DNA from: Janthinobacterium sp. TND4EL3
Lineage (GTDB): Bacteria > Pseudomonadota > Gammaproteobacteria > Burkholderiales > Burkholderiaceae_D
DNA length: 41,679 nt
Assembly: GCF_900156175.1 (NCBI RefSeq)
Contig: NZ_FTMV01000027.1
Location: 1 to 41,679, forward strand
Direction: 5' to 3'
Shown piece by piece: positions 1 to 7,373 of this stretch. Each line of letters starts with the position of its first letter. The stretch's first letter is position 1. The position numbers were made by a program, and so were the translations under genes. The notes beneath the pieces are model-generated. The model was given only the letters and a program-made list of their open reading frames with translations. It made no database searches and had not been told where the DNA came from.

Positions 1-1
1 T

Positions 2-100
2 TTAGCCGCACAAATTTTAGCCATGGCTTTTCAGGAAGTCAGGGCTATCAGAATGGCCTTAGAAAGCCTAGTCAAAGAGCTGTCACGAGAACACCGTTAG
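2..100 (+). CDS. C-terminal end of an unidentified protein (partial)
   Basis: An open frame enters from the left edge and stops with TAG at 98-100, directly against the terminal repeat that follows. Only 32 residues are visible. They look helical and charged and end in KELSREHR. An internal ATG at 23 could also start a 25-residue peptide, but the frame is open to the edge, so a longer gene cut by the window is more likely. It would be the last passenger gene of the transposon lying to the left. I do not recognise the family. Confidence 0.4.
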   Translation, partial: LAAQILAMAFQEVRAIRMALESLVKELSREHR

Positions 101-138
101 CTTAGCGTACGATTTTTTCCGAATTCTGCGGTTCCCCC
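101..138 (-). repeat. Tn501/Tn1721-type 38-bp terminal inverted repeat
   Basis: Read on the minus strand this begins GGGGGAACCGCAGAATTCGG and ends CGTACGCTAAG. That is the Tn21-subgroup 38-bp end of the Tn501/Tn1721 type (recognised from memory). The G-run, the outer tip, points right, so the transposon lies to the left of the window and host DNA starts at 139. The next five bases, GAGAT, would be one copy of its target duplication; the other copy is out of view. Confidence 0.85.
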
Positions 139-239
139 GAGATGGGCCTGGACACGGGTGATAGATGCTGAATTAAGCCGTGTGACGGCAGGCTGTGCTG
201 GGCTGCACGTCGGCATGGGCGTGCGTGGTCAGGACGCAA

Positions 240-275
240 AAACACACTTGCCCGCAATGGCGGGCAAGTGTGTTT
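240..275 (-). terminator. Rho-independent terminator of the ABC-transporter operon
   Basis: A perfect 16-bp stem (240-255 with 260-275) surrounds a 4-base AATG loop. On the minus strand the stem is followed by a run of T. It lies 24 bp beyond the stop of the last permease gene at 299, so it ends the minus-strand transporter transcript. Confidence 0.85.
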
Positions 276-298
276 GCAGAGGGGGAGTGCGTTGTTGG

Positions 299-1093
299 TT
301 ATTGTTTGTTGCGACCGGCAATCACCACCAGGATCAGCGACGCCAGGATCAGGATCGAACTGATAGCGGCAATGGTCGGATCGATCTCGTCGCGCAGCGC
401 CGTGAACATGCGCTTGGTCAGAGTCTGGTTGTCGCCGCCGGAGATGAACAGCGCCACCACAGTTTCATCCAGCGAGGTGATGAAGGCGAACAGTGTCGCC
501 GAGACCACACTGGGCTTGATCTGCGGCAGGGTCACGGCCATGAAGGCGCGAAAGCGGTTCATGCCCAGGCTGCGCGCCACCATTTCCTGGGACATGTCGA
601 AGTTACGCAGACCGGCCAGCAGCGCGATGATCACGTAGGGCAAGGCGAGCATGATGTGCGCCAGCACCAGGCCGGTCAGCGTGCTGATCAGGCCGACCCG
701 GGCGTAAACGAAGAACACGCCGGCGGCGATCAGGATGATGGGCACCATCATCGGCAGCAGCAGGATGATCTGCAGCGTACGCACCACCTTCAGGCTGGAG
801 TTGTTGATGGCGTAGGCGGCCGCCATACCAATCGGCAGGCTGATGGCCATGGTGAAAAATGCCGTGATCAGACTGACCCGCGCCGCCGACATCCACTCCA
901 CGCTGTTGAAGAACGCCTCGTACCAGTGGAAGGACCATTGCTTGGGAGGGAATTGCAGGAAGCGCGCCTCGGAGAACGACATGGGTACCACGATCAGCAC
1001 CGGGATGATCAGGTACAGCAGGATCGCCGCGACCAGCACCGTGAACAGCACGTGGGACAGGCGAAGGTGACGCAGGTTGGCAAGCAGGTTCAT
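299..1093 (-). CDS. ABC transporter permease, PotC/spermidine-putrescine type
   Basis: A 264-aa inner-membrane permease of the polyamine/opine/phosphonate (PotC-like) family. Hydrophobic segments lie near residues 13-35, 70-95, 103-130, 137-160 and 235-260. The cytoplasmic EAA loop that contacts the ATPase is seen around residues 165-195 as MSQEMVARSLGMNRFRAFM. It starts right after the stop of the upstream permease gene (ATG at 1091-1093, preceding stop at 1094-1096), so the two are translationally coupled. It should pair with that permease and the binding protein at 2349-3401 to import a polyamine-like cation. No ATPase gene follows; the operon ends at the terminator at 240-275, so an ATPase must come from elsewhere or was lost. 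The exact substrate cannot be read from sequence. Confidence 0.9.
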   Translation of the reverse strand: MNLLANLRHLRLSHVLFTVLVAAILLYLIIPVLIVVPMSFSEARFLQFPPKQWSFHWYEAFFNSVEWMSAARVSLITAFFTMAISLPIGMAAAYAINNSSLKVVRTLQIILLLPMMVPIILIAAGVFFVYARVGLISTLTGLVLAHIMLALPYVIIALLAGLRNFDMSQEMVARSLGMNRFRAFMAVTLPQIKPSVVSATLFAFITSLDETVVALFISGGDNQTLTKRMFTALRDEIDPTIAAISSILILASLILVVIAGRNKQ

Positions 1094-2023
1094 TTAGCGC
1101 GCTCCCAGGATGCGTTCGATGGGGATGAAGCGATTGATGCCCCAGAAGATCAGGAACACCACAAACAGCAGCACCAGGCCGACTGCGCTGGCTGCGCCCC
1201 AGGCGTGATAGAGCTCGACGTTGCGTTGCACCAGCATCGACACCAGGATCGTGCGGCCACCGCCGAGCAGTTCCGGGGTGATGAAGAAGCCTAGGCAGAT
1301 GACGAACACCAGGATGGAACCGGCCATGACCCCCGGCGCTGCCATCGGCAGGAAGACCCGGCGGAAGGTGTAGAAGGGTTTGGCGCCAAGGCTCTCGGAC
1401 GCTTGCATGAGGTCCTGGGGGATTTTTTTCATCACCGAATACAGCGGCAGGACCATAAAGGGCAGCATGACGTGCAGGGTGCCGATTACCGTGCCAGTGG
1501 TGTTGTGCATCAGCGTCAGGGGTTGGTCGATGATGCCAAGGTCCATCAGCGTCTGATTGACCAGTCCGCGGCGTTGCAGGAGCACCAGCCAGGCATAGGC
1601 CCGCACCAGCACGCTGGTCCAGAACGGCAGGATCACGCAGATCAGAATCAGGTTGGCCCAGAAACCCTGCAGGCGCGAAGCGGCGTAGGCAATGGGGAAG
1701 CCCATGACGATCGACAGGATCGTCACCAGGAAACTGATCTTGAAGGTCAGGGCGAAGGTGTCCCAGTAAATGCTTTCCTGGAAAATCCGGATGTAGTTGG
1801 CCAGGGAAAACCCTTCCTCGGTCTGGACCGACTGAAAGGCCAGCCAGCACAGCGGCATGATCAACAGCACCACGACCATGACCAGCGCCGGGGTGAGCAG
1901 CAACAGCATGGAGGTGTGCTCCTTGCGTTCTTCACGGGCCAGGGCGTCTTCGCTGGTCATGGGCGGCTGGTGCTGCTGGTCGCTGGAGTCGGGCATGGAT
2001 TTGGCGAGATAGGCGTTGGACAT
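1094..2023 (-). CDS. ABC transporter permease, PotB/spermidine-putrescine type
   Basis: A 309-aa permease of the PotB class, partner of the PotC-like protein just downstream. After a hydrophilic, charged N-terminus of about 35 residues comes a first membrane segment (TPALVMVVVLLIMPLCWLAF), then at least five more. The EAA-type loop lies near residues 195-225 (QDLMQASESLGAKPFYTFRR). A Shine-Dalgarno-like GAGAGGT stands just upstream of the ATG at 2021-2023. About 325 bp separate it from the binding-protein gene, and that gap carries a near copy of the promoter region of the binding protein. The permease pair may therefore be transcribed separately from, but co-regulated with, the binding protein. 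Confidence 0.9.
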   Translation of the reverse strand: MSNAYLAKSMPDSSDQQHQPPMTSEDALAREERKEHTSMLLLLTPALVMVVVLLIMPLCWLAFQSVQTEEGFSLANYIRIFQESIYWDTFALTFKISFLVTILSIVMGFPIAYAASRLQGFWANLILICVILPFWTSVLVRAYAWLVLLQRRGLVNQTLMDLGIIDQPLTLMHNTTGTVIGTLHVMLPFMVLPLYSVMKKIPQDLMQASESLGAKPFYTFRRVFLPMAAPGVMAGSILVFVICLGFFITPELLGGGRTILVSMLVQRNVELYHAWGAASAVGLVLLFVVFLIFWGINRFIPIERILGAR

Positions 2024-2035
2024 GATGACCTCTCG

Positions 2036-2134
2036 TCACTGCGCAGTGCTGGAGGGTATCCAGCACTGACGGGTAGCGCTGGCGGTGGCAGTCGTCCTGG
2101 CGGACAGCAGGGTGCGGTGCTCGGGTAATGTCAT
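2036..2134 (-). CDS. Possible 32-aa leader ORF before the permease genes
   Basis: ATG at 2132-2134 follows GGGAG at good spacing and opens a 32-codon frame that stops 12 bp before the PotB-like start. It corresponds in position to the start of the binding-protein gene downstream of the other copy of the duplicated promoter. It could be a translated leader or the vestige of a duplicated gene start. The peptide is rich in Thr, Ala and Ser and matches nothing I know. Coding status is uncertain. Confidence 0.25.
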   Translation of the reverse strand: MTLPEHRTLLSARTTATASATRQCWIPSSTAQ

Positions 2135-2140
2135 GTGAAG

Positions 2141-2250
2141 AACTCCCAATGGTGGGCAGGTACTTGAGGCGAGCGCGAGTTGTCTGCACAGGTCACTCTG
2201 CGGGACCCTCAGGCCTAATGTACCGGGATGCCAACGAATGAAGTGGACGC
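2141..2250 (-). promoter_or_regulatory. Duplicated promoter/operator region, copy A (permease genes)
   Basis: On the minus strand this region reads GGTACATTAGGCC, then GGTCCCGCAGAGTGACC (2191-2207), then a G/C-rich leader ending in CCACCATTGGGAG. The same blocks in the same order and almost the same spacing occur at 3404-3518 before the binding-protein gene. The GGTC...GACC arms form a short dyad that could be an operator, and TACATT could be a -10 box. The likely regulator is unknown; the GntR-family gene at 5232-5909 is a candidate by proximity only. The rest of the 2024-2348 gap holds nothing else I can name. Confidence 0.5.
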
Positions 2251-2348
2251 AATTGACCGGTGCGCAAGCGCTTTATGTCGAAATCGCGGGGGCAGACGGC
2301 ATGTCCTGCGCCGAGGCCTCTGGCCTGCGGCGCAGCAACGGCCGATGG

Positions 2349-3401
2349 CTATTTTTTCTGGACGAAGGACAACCAGCGTTCTTCGGCCTTGACCCCGGCT
2401 TCGGAGGCCCACCATTGCGCCGAGAGCAGGGCCTGGCGCGAGATGTTGCCGGGTGCGGAAGGCAGCTTGGCCTCGCGCTCGGCCGGGATTACCCCGGTCT
2501 TGAAGGCTTCGGGGTTGAGCGGGCCGTAGTCGATGATCATCGGCAACGCCGCTTGCAGTTTGGCATCGATGGCCTCGTTGACGAATTTCATGGCGGCCAC
2601 CTTGTGCGGCGAGCCTTTGAGGACGCACAACGAGTTGGTTTCCAGCACACCCTGGTTGTAGTCGAATGCCACGGGTGCGCCGGCGGCCTGTACGGCGGTG
2701 ATACGGCCGTTCCAGGCCTGGATCATGTCCACTTCGCCGTCGCTGATCAGCTGCGCCGACTGCCCGCCGGACGTCCACCAGGTGGCGATGTCGGGCTTGA
2801 TCTGCTCAAGCTTGCGGAAGGCGCGATCGACGTCCAGCGGATAGAGCTTGTCCATCGGCACGCCATCGGCCAGCAGCGCGATTTCCAGGGTTGGACGTGG
2901 CAGGTTACGTAGGGAGCGCTGGCCCGGGTATTTTTTGGTGTCCCAGAAGTCGGCCCAGGTCTTGGGTACGTCCGCGCCTTTGAACGCGTCCGTGCGATAC
3001 GCCAGCACCGTGGAGTAGCTGATGTAGCCGACGCTGTATTCGTCCTTGAGGCTGTCGGGTATTTGCGCGGCATTGGGAATCAGCGCAAGGTCGAGCTTCT
3101 CGAACAGCCCTTCGGCTTCGCCACGGATGCAGTCGCCAGTGGGCAGGTCCACCACGTCCCAGGTGACCTTGCCGCTCTCGACCTGGGTCTTGATGATCGG
3201 GTAGGCCTTGGGCGAGCTGTCCTGTTTGAGCGTCAGACCGAGCTTTTTCGCCGCAGGCTCCAGGATCGCCTTGCTCTGGGCTTCCTGATAAGCACCGCCC
3301 TGGGATACGAACGTGATGTCCTCGGCCATGGCCTGGGTGGCGCTACCGATGAACAGGGCCAGACTCGCGAGTTGGAAAGCTGTAGTGCGCAATGTGCTCA
3401 T
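2349..3401 (-). CDS. Periplasmic polyamine-type substrate-binding protein of an ABC transporter
   Basis: A 350-aa extracellular solute-binding protein of family 1 (PotD/PotF-like). It begins at ATG 3399-3401 with MSTLRTT and a Sec signal peptide ending in ATQAMA, cut before EDITFVSQGGAYQEAQ. The fold-typical strands follow: TWDVVDLPTGD, GYISYSTVLAYRTDAF, PKTWADFWD, and the late IQAWNGRITAV region. It would capture the substrate in the periplasm and deliver it to the PotB/PotC-like permeases downstream. A longer frame exists upstream, but it would place 25 hydrophilic residues before the signal peptide, so the later ATG is preferred. The ligand (putrescine, spermidine or a related amine) cannot be decided. 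Confidence 0.9.
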   Translation of the reverse strand: MSTLRTTAFQLASLALFIGSATQAMAEDITFVSQGGAYQEAQSKAILEPAAKKLGLTLKQDSSPKAYPIIKTQVESGKVTWDVVDLPTGDCIRGEAEGLFEKLDLALIPNAAQIPDSLKDEYSVGYISYSTVLAYRTDAFKGADVPKTWADFWDTKKYPGQRSLRNLPRPTLEIALLADGVPMDKLYPLDVDRAFRKLEQIKPDIATWWTSGGQSAQLISDGEVDMIQAWNGRITAVQAAGAPVAFDYNQGVLETNSLCVLKGSPHKVAAMKFVNEAIDAKLQAALPMIIDYGPLNPEAFKTGVIPAEREAKLPSAPGNISRQALLSAQWWASEAGVKAEERWLSFVQKK

Positions 3402-3403
3402 GG

Positions 3404-3518
3404 AAAGACTCCGAATGGTTGGCAGATTTTCTTGGGCGAGCTGTAGGTTTTGTTGTCGGTCGCTCTGCGGGACCATGGAGGTCTAATGTACCGGCTTGTC
3501 CGTGAACGAAGCGGCTAC
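3404..3518 (-). promoter_or_regulatory. Duplicated promoter/operator region, copy B (binding-protein gene)
   Basis: The minus strand shows the same blocks as copy A at 2141-2250: GGTACATTAGACC, a 17-bp GGTCCCGCAGAGCGACC (3458-3474), and a leader ending CCAACCATTCGGAG that supplies the ribosome site for the ATG at 3401. TACATT may be the -10 element, with the GGTC...GACC dyad about 10 bp downstream, near the expected transcription start. Conservation between the copies is highest in these blocks and lower between them. Confidence 0.5.
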
Positions 3519-3624
3519 AAATGCGCGGATGAAAAGTGGTTTATTGCGAAAATGCGAACGGGCACAGTATTTCGTGCGTCGGGTGCGGGCTTGCGCGCCT
3601 GTCGCGAGCAGCCCCGAAGCCCCC

Positions 3625-3653
3625 GGTAGGAGCGAGCATGCTCGCGATGGCGG
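3625..3653. repeat. Pseudomonas-type REP palindrome
   Basis: GGTAGGAGCGAGCATGCTCG and the following CGATGGCGG form the extragenic palindrome typical of Pseudomonas REP elements (core GCGAGCATGCTCGC). It sits in the 3519-3681 gap between the binding-protein promoter and the DUF2798 gene. A half-site-like GTCGCGAGCAG lies a little to the left at 3601-3611. It is the strongest host marker in the window. Confidence 0.75.
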
Positions 3654-3681
3654 TGTGTTGGGTGAGTCATAGCCAAGTCAT

Positions 3682-3906
3682 TCAGCCCACCGTCATCCGC
3701 CTCACCACGCGCCGAATCATCGGCGCCGCCAGCACCACCACCGGCAACATCGATACCCACGACAGCGCCCACGCGTTCAACCAGCGGCCGGCAAAGGCCA
3801 GGTCGAGCGCATGGGGTGTGGTGGCGATGGCGGCCGCGACCGCGCAGGTCAGGCCGGATTGAACGACGCCGAAAACGAAATGCTCATAACGGGCGGGGAT
3901 TTTCAT
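3682..3906 (-). CDS. Small two-helix membrane protein, DUF2798 family
   Basis: A 74-aa protein with two hydrophobic segments: residues about 10-30 (FGVVQSGLTCAVAAAIA) and about 45-62 (ALSWVSMLPVVVLAAPMI). It ends in a basic tail RRVVRRMTVG. The KIPARYEHFVFGVVQSGLT start and the overall layout fit the DUF2798 family of unknown function. It follows the cysteine-hydrolase gene on the same strand by about 55 bp, so it may be its last operon partner. Function is not known. Confidence 0.75.
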   Translation of the reverse strand: MKIPARYEHFVFGVVQSGLTCAVAAAIATTPHALDLAFAGRWLNAWALSWVSMLPVVVLAAPMIRRVVRRMTVG

Positions 3907-3960
3907 CGGGGGTTCTCGAGAAAGAGCGGGGGGGCGCGATGCCCGGCCGCTCGGGCACGA

Positions 3961-4599
3961 TCAAGCCGGTTGCAGTTGCGCGATAGTCTCTTCGGTGGTC
4001 CACAGCCCGTGGGCGAGGAAGCGGTAATTGATGATGGCCGCCAGGTAGCCGTCGCCATCCGGCAGGCGCGGGCCGGCGGTGGCGTCGCGTACCACGACTA
4101 TTTCAAAGCCCTGTTCGAGCAGTTCGCGCAGGTGTGATTCCACGCAAAGGTTGGCCGCCATGCCGGCGAGGATGATCTGCGACACGCCTTTCTTGCGCAA
4201 TTGCAGCGCCAGGTCGTTGGTTTCCGGGCCGTAGACCTTGTGCGGCGAGGCGATGATGGTCTCGCCGTCGAGAATGTACGGCTTGTAGATCTCGAGGAAA
4301 TCGGCGCCGGAGCCTTCGAAGTTTTCCAGGGTGTTCGGTCCCTTGCGATCGAACATGCAGATGCTGTGCATGACCTTTTCCAGCGGACCGCCAAAATGCC
4401 AGTCGTGGTCGTGCGGGTAGTAATAGTGTGGCGACACGGCCACGGGCAGGTCGTGAGCCTTGAAGGCCTTGAACAGTTTTTCCAGGTTTTCGACGGTGTT
4501 GTTCTCGACGATGCTCTCACCGAACACCGCCCAACTGGCGCCGGCAGGGCTGAGGAAGTCGTTCTGTGGGTCGATGACCACCAGGGCGGCTTTGCTCAG
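3961..4599 (-). CDS. Cysteine hydrolase, isochorismatase superfamily
   Basis: A roughly 212-aa isochorismatase-like hydrolase. The triad is visible: Asp in VVIDPQNDF, Lys in ASPHKVYGP, and the nucleophile Cys in GMAANLCVESH, which is preceded by the usual turn. Relatives hydrolyse amides, carbamoyl groups or isochorismate; the substrate is not predictable. The family N-terminus (SKAALVVIDPQNDF) reads in frame only from a CTG at 4597-4599, which overlaps the TetR stop TGA at 4596-4598 as CTGA, where ATGA would be normal. The first conventional start is the GTG at 4579-4581, which would lose the beginning of strand one. The gene either starts at CTG by coupling or carries a damaged start codon. 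It is cotranscribed with the TetR gene. Confidence 0.85.
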   Translation of the reverse strand: MSKAALVVIDPQNDFLSPAGASWAVFGESIVENNTVENLEKLFKAFKAHDLPVAVSPHYYYPHDHDWHFGGPLEKVMHSICMFDRKGPNTLENFEGSGADFLEIYKPYILDGETIIASPHKVYGPETNDLALQLRKKGVSQIILAGMAANLCVESHLRELLEQGFEIVVVRDATAGPRLPDGDGYLAAIINYRFLAHGLWTTEETIAQLQPA

Positions 4600-5150
4600 G
4601 GCAGAGGTGCACCGTCGCGCAGGACCTTGCCGCGCATGACCGCACCTTCCCAGCCTTCGACGATGACACTGGCCAGCGCTTCGGCGTCGTGAGTTTCAGA
4701 GAGTTCGCGGCGCTGCTGCGCTTCACGCAGGCAGCTCGCGAGCAAACCTTCCCAGCGCGCCAGCACATCGGCCAGACGCTTGCGGGTTTGTTCGCTGCCA
4801 TTGGACATTTCCAGGGACAGGTTGCCAATCAGGCAACCCAGGCTGTATTCATGCTCGCCGTGCTCGAGCACCAGGGCCTGGAAGAACTGGCCGATGCGCT
4901 CCAGCGGCTTGACCCGGGCGTCGTAGAAGATCGGCCCGTGGCGGGTTTCGATCGAGGTCCAGTATTCCTCGAGGATCTCTGCCGCGAAGTCTTCCTTGCT
5001 GGCGAAGTAGTTGTAGAAAGAGCCCTTGGGAATCTCGGCAGCGGCGGTGATGTCCTGGACGCCGCAGCCGTTGAAGCCACGGTTGTGAACCACCTGGCGG
5101 CCAATCGACAGCAAACGGGATCTGACTTCGAGGTTGACCGGGCGAGCCAT
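4596..5150 (-). CDS. TetR/AcrR-family transcriptional repressor
   Basis: A 184-aa regulator. The N-terminal HTH spans about residues 8-55 with the family pattern GFNGCGVQDITAAAEIPKG and SFYNYFASKEDFAAE. The C-terminal ligand and dimer domain includes SLGCLIGNLSLEMS, as in the NemR-like branch that often senses electrophiles. It is the first gene of a transcript that continues into the cysteine hydrolase with overlapping codons, so it probably represses itself and that enzyme. The inducer is unknown. Confidence 0.9.
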   Translation of the reverse strand: MARPVNLEVRSRLLSIGRQVVHNRGFNGCGVQDITAAAEIPKGSFYNYFASKEDFAAEILEEYWTSIETRHGPIFYDARVKPLERIGQFFQALVLEHGEHEYSLGCLIGNLSLEMSNGSEQTRKRLADVLARWEGLLASCLREAQQRRELSETHDAEALASVIVEGWEGAVMRGKVLRDGAPLP

Positions 5151-5183
5151 GACAGAGACATCCAGTGATGAGAAAGTTTTAAT

Positions 5184-5212
5184 AAACTAACTGGTCATCT
5201 ATGTTTCGTCAA
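5184..5212 (-). promoter_or_regulatory. Putative sigma-70 promoter of the tetR-hydrolase transcript
   Basis: On the minus strand TTGACG (5207-5212) and TAGTTT (5184-5189) are separated by 17 bp, about 30 bp before the tetR ATG. The spacer contains GATGACCAGT, a likely place for TetR binding, but no perfect palindrome is visible. Confidence 0.45.
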
Positions 5213-5231
5213 CAGTCGAATTGACTGCCAA

Positions 5232-5909
5232 TCAGTCCGCCTGCGCCATCTCGATGTACTCGAGCATCTTCTCGTTGCCATCGAGAATGTCACGGCAGAT
5301 GGCCGCCCGTGCCGCCGCGCCATCGCGGCGCTTGAGTGCGTCGAGCACTTCCCAGTGATGGTCGATGGCCATGCGCTCGTTGAAGTTGCCATAGGCACGG
5401 GCGATCAGTGGGCCGGTGCGCATCCACAGGCTATCGAGCAAACCCGCCAGCACCGGCATGCGCGCGATGGTGGTCAGCGCGTAGTGAAATTGCTGATTGC
5501 ACTTGAGAGCGGCTTGCAAGTCCTGGGCGTTGATCGCGGCGATGTTGTTTTCGATGCAGGCTTGCAGGTCTGCGAGTTCGCTGTCGGTCACCAGCGCGGC
5601 GGCCGTCTCCGCAGCCAGGCCTTCAAGCGCCAGGCGGATGCTGCGGATCTCGCCGTATTGCGCGGCGGTGAGGATGGGTACGCGGATGTCACGCGGGGTC
5701 TTGAGGATCAGCGCCTGTTCCTTGGCCAGTTGCAGGATCGCGTCGCGCACCGGTGTGACGCTGGTGCCCAGTTGTTCGGCCAGGTCGCGGATGCGCAGGC
5801 GGTCATCGGGCTGGAAACGCCCGGTGATCAGTGCCTCGCGCAGCAACTCGTAGATGCCACTGCCCAGGTAAGAGTGATTGAGGGTTTGAATAGGGTAGGG
5901 GTTGCTCAT
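5232..5909 (-). CDS. GntR-family regulator with FCD ligand domain
   Basis: A 225-aa FadR-subfamily regulator. The winged HTH covers about residues 15-80 (IYELLREALITGRFQPDDRL, then DLAEQLGTSVTPVRDAILQL). The all-helical FCD domain covers about 90-215 and carries the metal/ligand histidines around FHYALTTIA and DHHWEVLDAL. Such proteins usually control catabolic or transport genes in response to organic acids or amines. The gene lies 11 bp from the Tn21-type repeat at 5921, so the transposon has removed or replaced its native upstream region. It could control the neighbouring transporter, but nothing in the sequence proves this. Confidence 0.9.
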   Translation of the reverse strand: MSNPYPIQTLNHSYLGSGIYELLREALITGRFQPDDRLRIRDLAEQLGTSVTPVRDAILQLAKEQALILKTPRDIRVPILTAAQYGEIRSIRLALEGLAAETAAALVTDSELADLQACIENNIAAINAQDLQAALKCNQQFHYALTTIARMPVLAGLLDSLWMRTGPLIARAYGNFNERMAIDHHWEVLDALKRRDGAAARAAICRDILDGNEKMLEYIEMAQAD

Positions 5910-5920
5910 TGATCGCTCAT

Positions 5921-5958
5921 GGGGTCGTCTCAGAAAACGGAAAATAAAGCACGCTAAG
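5921..5958 (+). repeat. Tn21-type 38-bp terminal inverted repeat
   Basis: It begins GGGGTCGTCTCAGAAAACGG and ends AAAGCACGCTAAG, the 38-bp end of Tn21-subgroup transposons. The G-run faces left, so the element extends to the right. It matches the relic at 9386-9423 at 36 of 38 positions in the same orientation. The preceding five bases are CTCAT; the partner end was not found, so no target duplication can be shown. Confidence 0.85.
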
Positions 5959-6511
5959 CGTGCGTGGAGGCTGGCACCCAGCGGTACAGCGTCGGAATGG
6001 ACACGCCGAGGTTCTTGGCCACGTCCTTGGGCGGCACCCCGCTGGCCAGCAGCTTCTTGGCCGACTCGATCTTGCTGTCGGTCATCTTCGGCTTGCGGCC
6101 GCCTTTGCGGCCGAGCTGCTTGGCGACTTCCAGCCCGGCGCGGGTGCGCTCGACGGTCAGCTCGCGCTCCATTTCGGCAAGGCTCGCCATGACGTGGAAG
6201 AAGAACCGCCCGGATGGTGTGCCGGTGTCGATGGAGTCGGTGAGGCTCCTGAACTGGACACCGTGCTTGTGCAGATCGCCGACCAGATCGACCAGTTGCT
6301 TGACCGACCGGCCCAGCCGGTCGAGCTTCCAGACGACCAAAGTATCGCCTTCGCGCAGCATTTCGAGCGTCTTGGCCAAGCCAGGCCGGTCTGCCCGCGT
6401 GCCACTCACCTTGTCCTCGAAGACCTTTTTACATCCGGCCTTGCTCAAGGCTTCGCGTTGCAGCTCCAGGTTCTGATCCTGCGTCGAGACGCGCGCATAG
6501 CCAATCAACAT
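5954..6511 (-). CDS. tnpR: Serine recombinase/resolvase of a Tn3-family element
   Basis: A 185-aa small serine recombinase. The catalytic Ser is in MLIGYARVSTQDQ. The DRLGRS block with arginines of the active site follows near residues 66-71, and the FHVMASLAEMERE helix near 105-118. A C-terminal Hin-type HTH ends KNLGVSIPTLYRWVP. It would resolve cointegrates of the surrounding transposon. Its stop codon (5954-5956) lies inside the terminal repeat, so the gene runs into the very end of the element. Its start overlaps the stop of the gene upstream. No transposase gene accompanies it, so this is probably one end of a larger or rearranged transposon. Confidence 0.9.
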   Translation of the reverse strand: MLIGYARVSTQDQNLELQREALSKAGCKKVFEDKVSGTRADRPGLAKTLEMLREGDTLVVWKLDRLGRSVKQLVDLVGDLHKHGVQFRSLTDSIDTGTPSGRFFFHVMASLAEMERELTVERTRAGLEVAKQLGRKGGRKPKMTDSKIESAKKLLASGVPPKDVAKNLGVSIPTLYRWVPASTHA

Positions 6512-6876
6512 GGCTTGTCTCGCGCCCGGTCGATGCGTTCCTGCATCGCCTGCATCACTTCTTCGTGGGTGTACGATCTGGCGTTGGCGTCGGTGGCTTG
6601 CCGCAGGGCTTCCTCAACCTCGCGCGTCATCCGCTCGTAATCCTCCGGCCACAGCGCTTGCTCCATGCGCAGCGACGCCTGACCCAGCAGGTGCAGCAGG
6701 CTGAACAGCCGCATGTCGTTGGTGGCGACGATGCGCTCCCGAATCTGCTCCTGAATAGCTTCGCTAGCCCGATGCGCTTGTGGTGTGGCAGTCCCCTCGT
6801 AGTCAGCGGGGAATTCCGCTTCCTCGGCAATCCTTGCCCAGGCGCTGGCCAGCGCCTCGATGGTTGACGTGCTCAT
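6505..6876 (-). CDS. Unknown helical protein in the tnpR operon
   Basis: A 123-aa acidic, mostly helical protein starting MSTSTIEALASAWARIAEE and ending MQERIDRARDKPC. Its ATG (6874-6876) overlaps the TGA of the membrane-protein gene (6873-6875) as ATGA, and its stop overlaps the tnpR start, so all are translated as one operon. No membrane segment or catalytic motif is visible. I do not recognise the family. A longer frame reaching 7065 exists but would overlap most of the preceding gene. Confidence 0.65.
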   Translation of the reverse strand: MSTSTIEALASAWARIAEEAEFPADYEGTATPQAHRASEAIQEQIRERIVATNDMRLFSLLHLLGQASLRMEQALWPEDYERMTREVEEALRQATDANARSYTHEEVMQAMQERIDRARDKPC

Positions 6877-7373
6877 TTCCGCCGCTCCTGTGCTCTTTGG
6901 CGAATCAACCGGCCAAGGGGCCTCGACGCGAAAACCAGCAGCATCACGCCTATCGGATACCAGGTCGAGAAGACCACCAAGGCATCGAAGGCTGGCCGTC
7001 CGGTGTTGGTAGGCAGTACGGCGGTCACAGCCATCAACCCGCCGACCGTCCAGATGATGCGCCACACGTAGGGCATCACGCGGGGCACGTAGCCGTCATC
7101 GAAAGCGGTCTGGTAGTAGCGGCGCAGGCCGCGCTCGGCAAGCGCCTGGCGCTGCCGCTCCGACAGCGCATCCGTCCGGCCATACCAGCGCCGGAATGGT
7201 GGACAGCGCAGCAGCAAAGGGGTGAAGAGGATCATCACCGCCACGATCGCGACACCCCACGCCATGACGGCGCCGGCATCGGGCCGCTTGGCGTTCTCGA
7301 TCACGGGCGCGAAGACGCCCGGAGCACCGATCATCCAGAACAGCGCAATGTGCTGATGGAAGGAGAGCTTCAT
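6873..7373 (-). CDS. Unknown membrane protein with four predicted segments
   Basis: A 166-aa protein starting MKLSFHQHIALFWMIG at an ATG that overlaps the stop of the preceding gene as ATGA (7370-7373). Hydrophobic stretches lie near residues 9-25, 36-58, 105-122 and 128-150. Between the second and third is a basic, charged loop (ERQRQALAERGLRRYYQ). It ends in a strongly basic tail RLIRQRAQERRK. Family and role are unknown; tight coupling with tnpR suggests it has travelled with this element. Confidence 0.65.
   Translation of the reverse strand: MKLSFHQHIALFWMIGAPGVFAPVIENAKRPDAGAVMAWGVAIVAVMILFTPLLLRCPPFRRWYGRTDALSERQRQALAERGLRRYYQTAFDDGYVPRVMPYVWRIIWTVGGLMAVTAVLPTNTGRPAFDALVVFSTWYPIGVMLLVFASRPLGRLIRQRAQERRK

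Noticed and set aside
158..1294. A 378-codon plus-strand frame opposite the permease genes
   Set aside because: The translation is His/Gln/Asp-rich with no fold-like pattern and lies antisense to two clear membrane permeases. It is a high-GC shadow frame.
603..1850. A 415-codon minus-strand frame overlapping both permeases
   Set aside because: It is a frame-shifted shadow of the permease genes, rich in Pro, Arg and Gly, without hydrophobic segments.
101..5958. 139-5920 as cargo of one transposon bounded by the two repeats
   Set aside because: The repeats at 101-138 and 5921-5958 are of different types and both point their outer tips toward this segment, so it lies between two elements rather than inside one.
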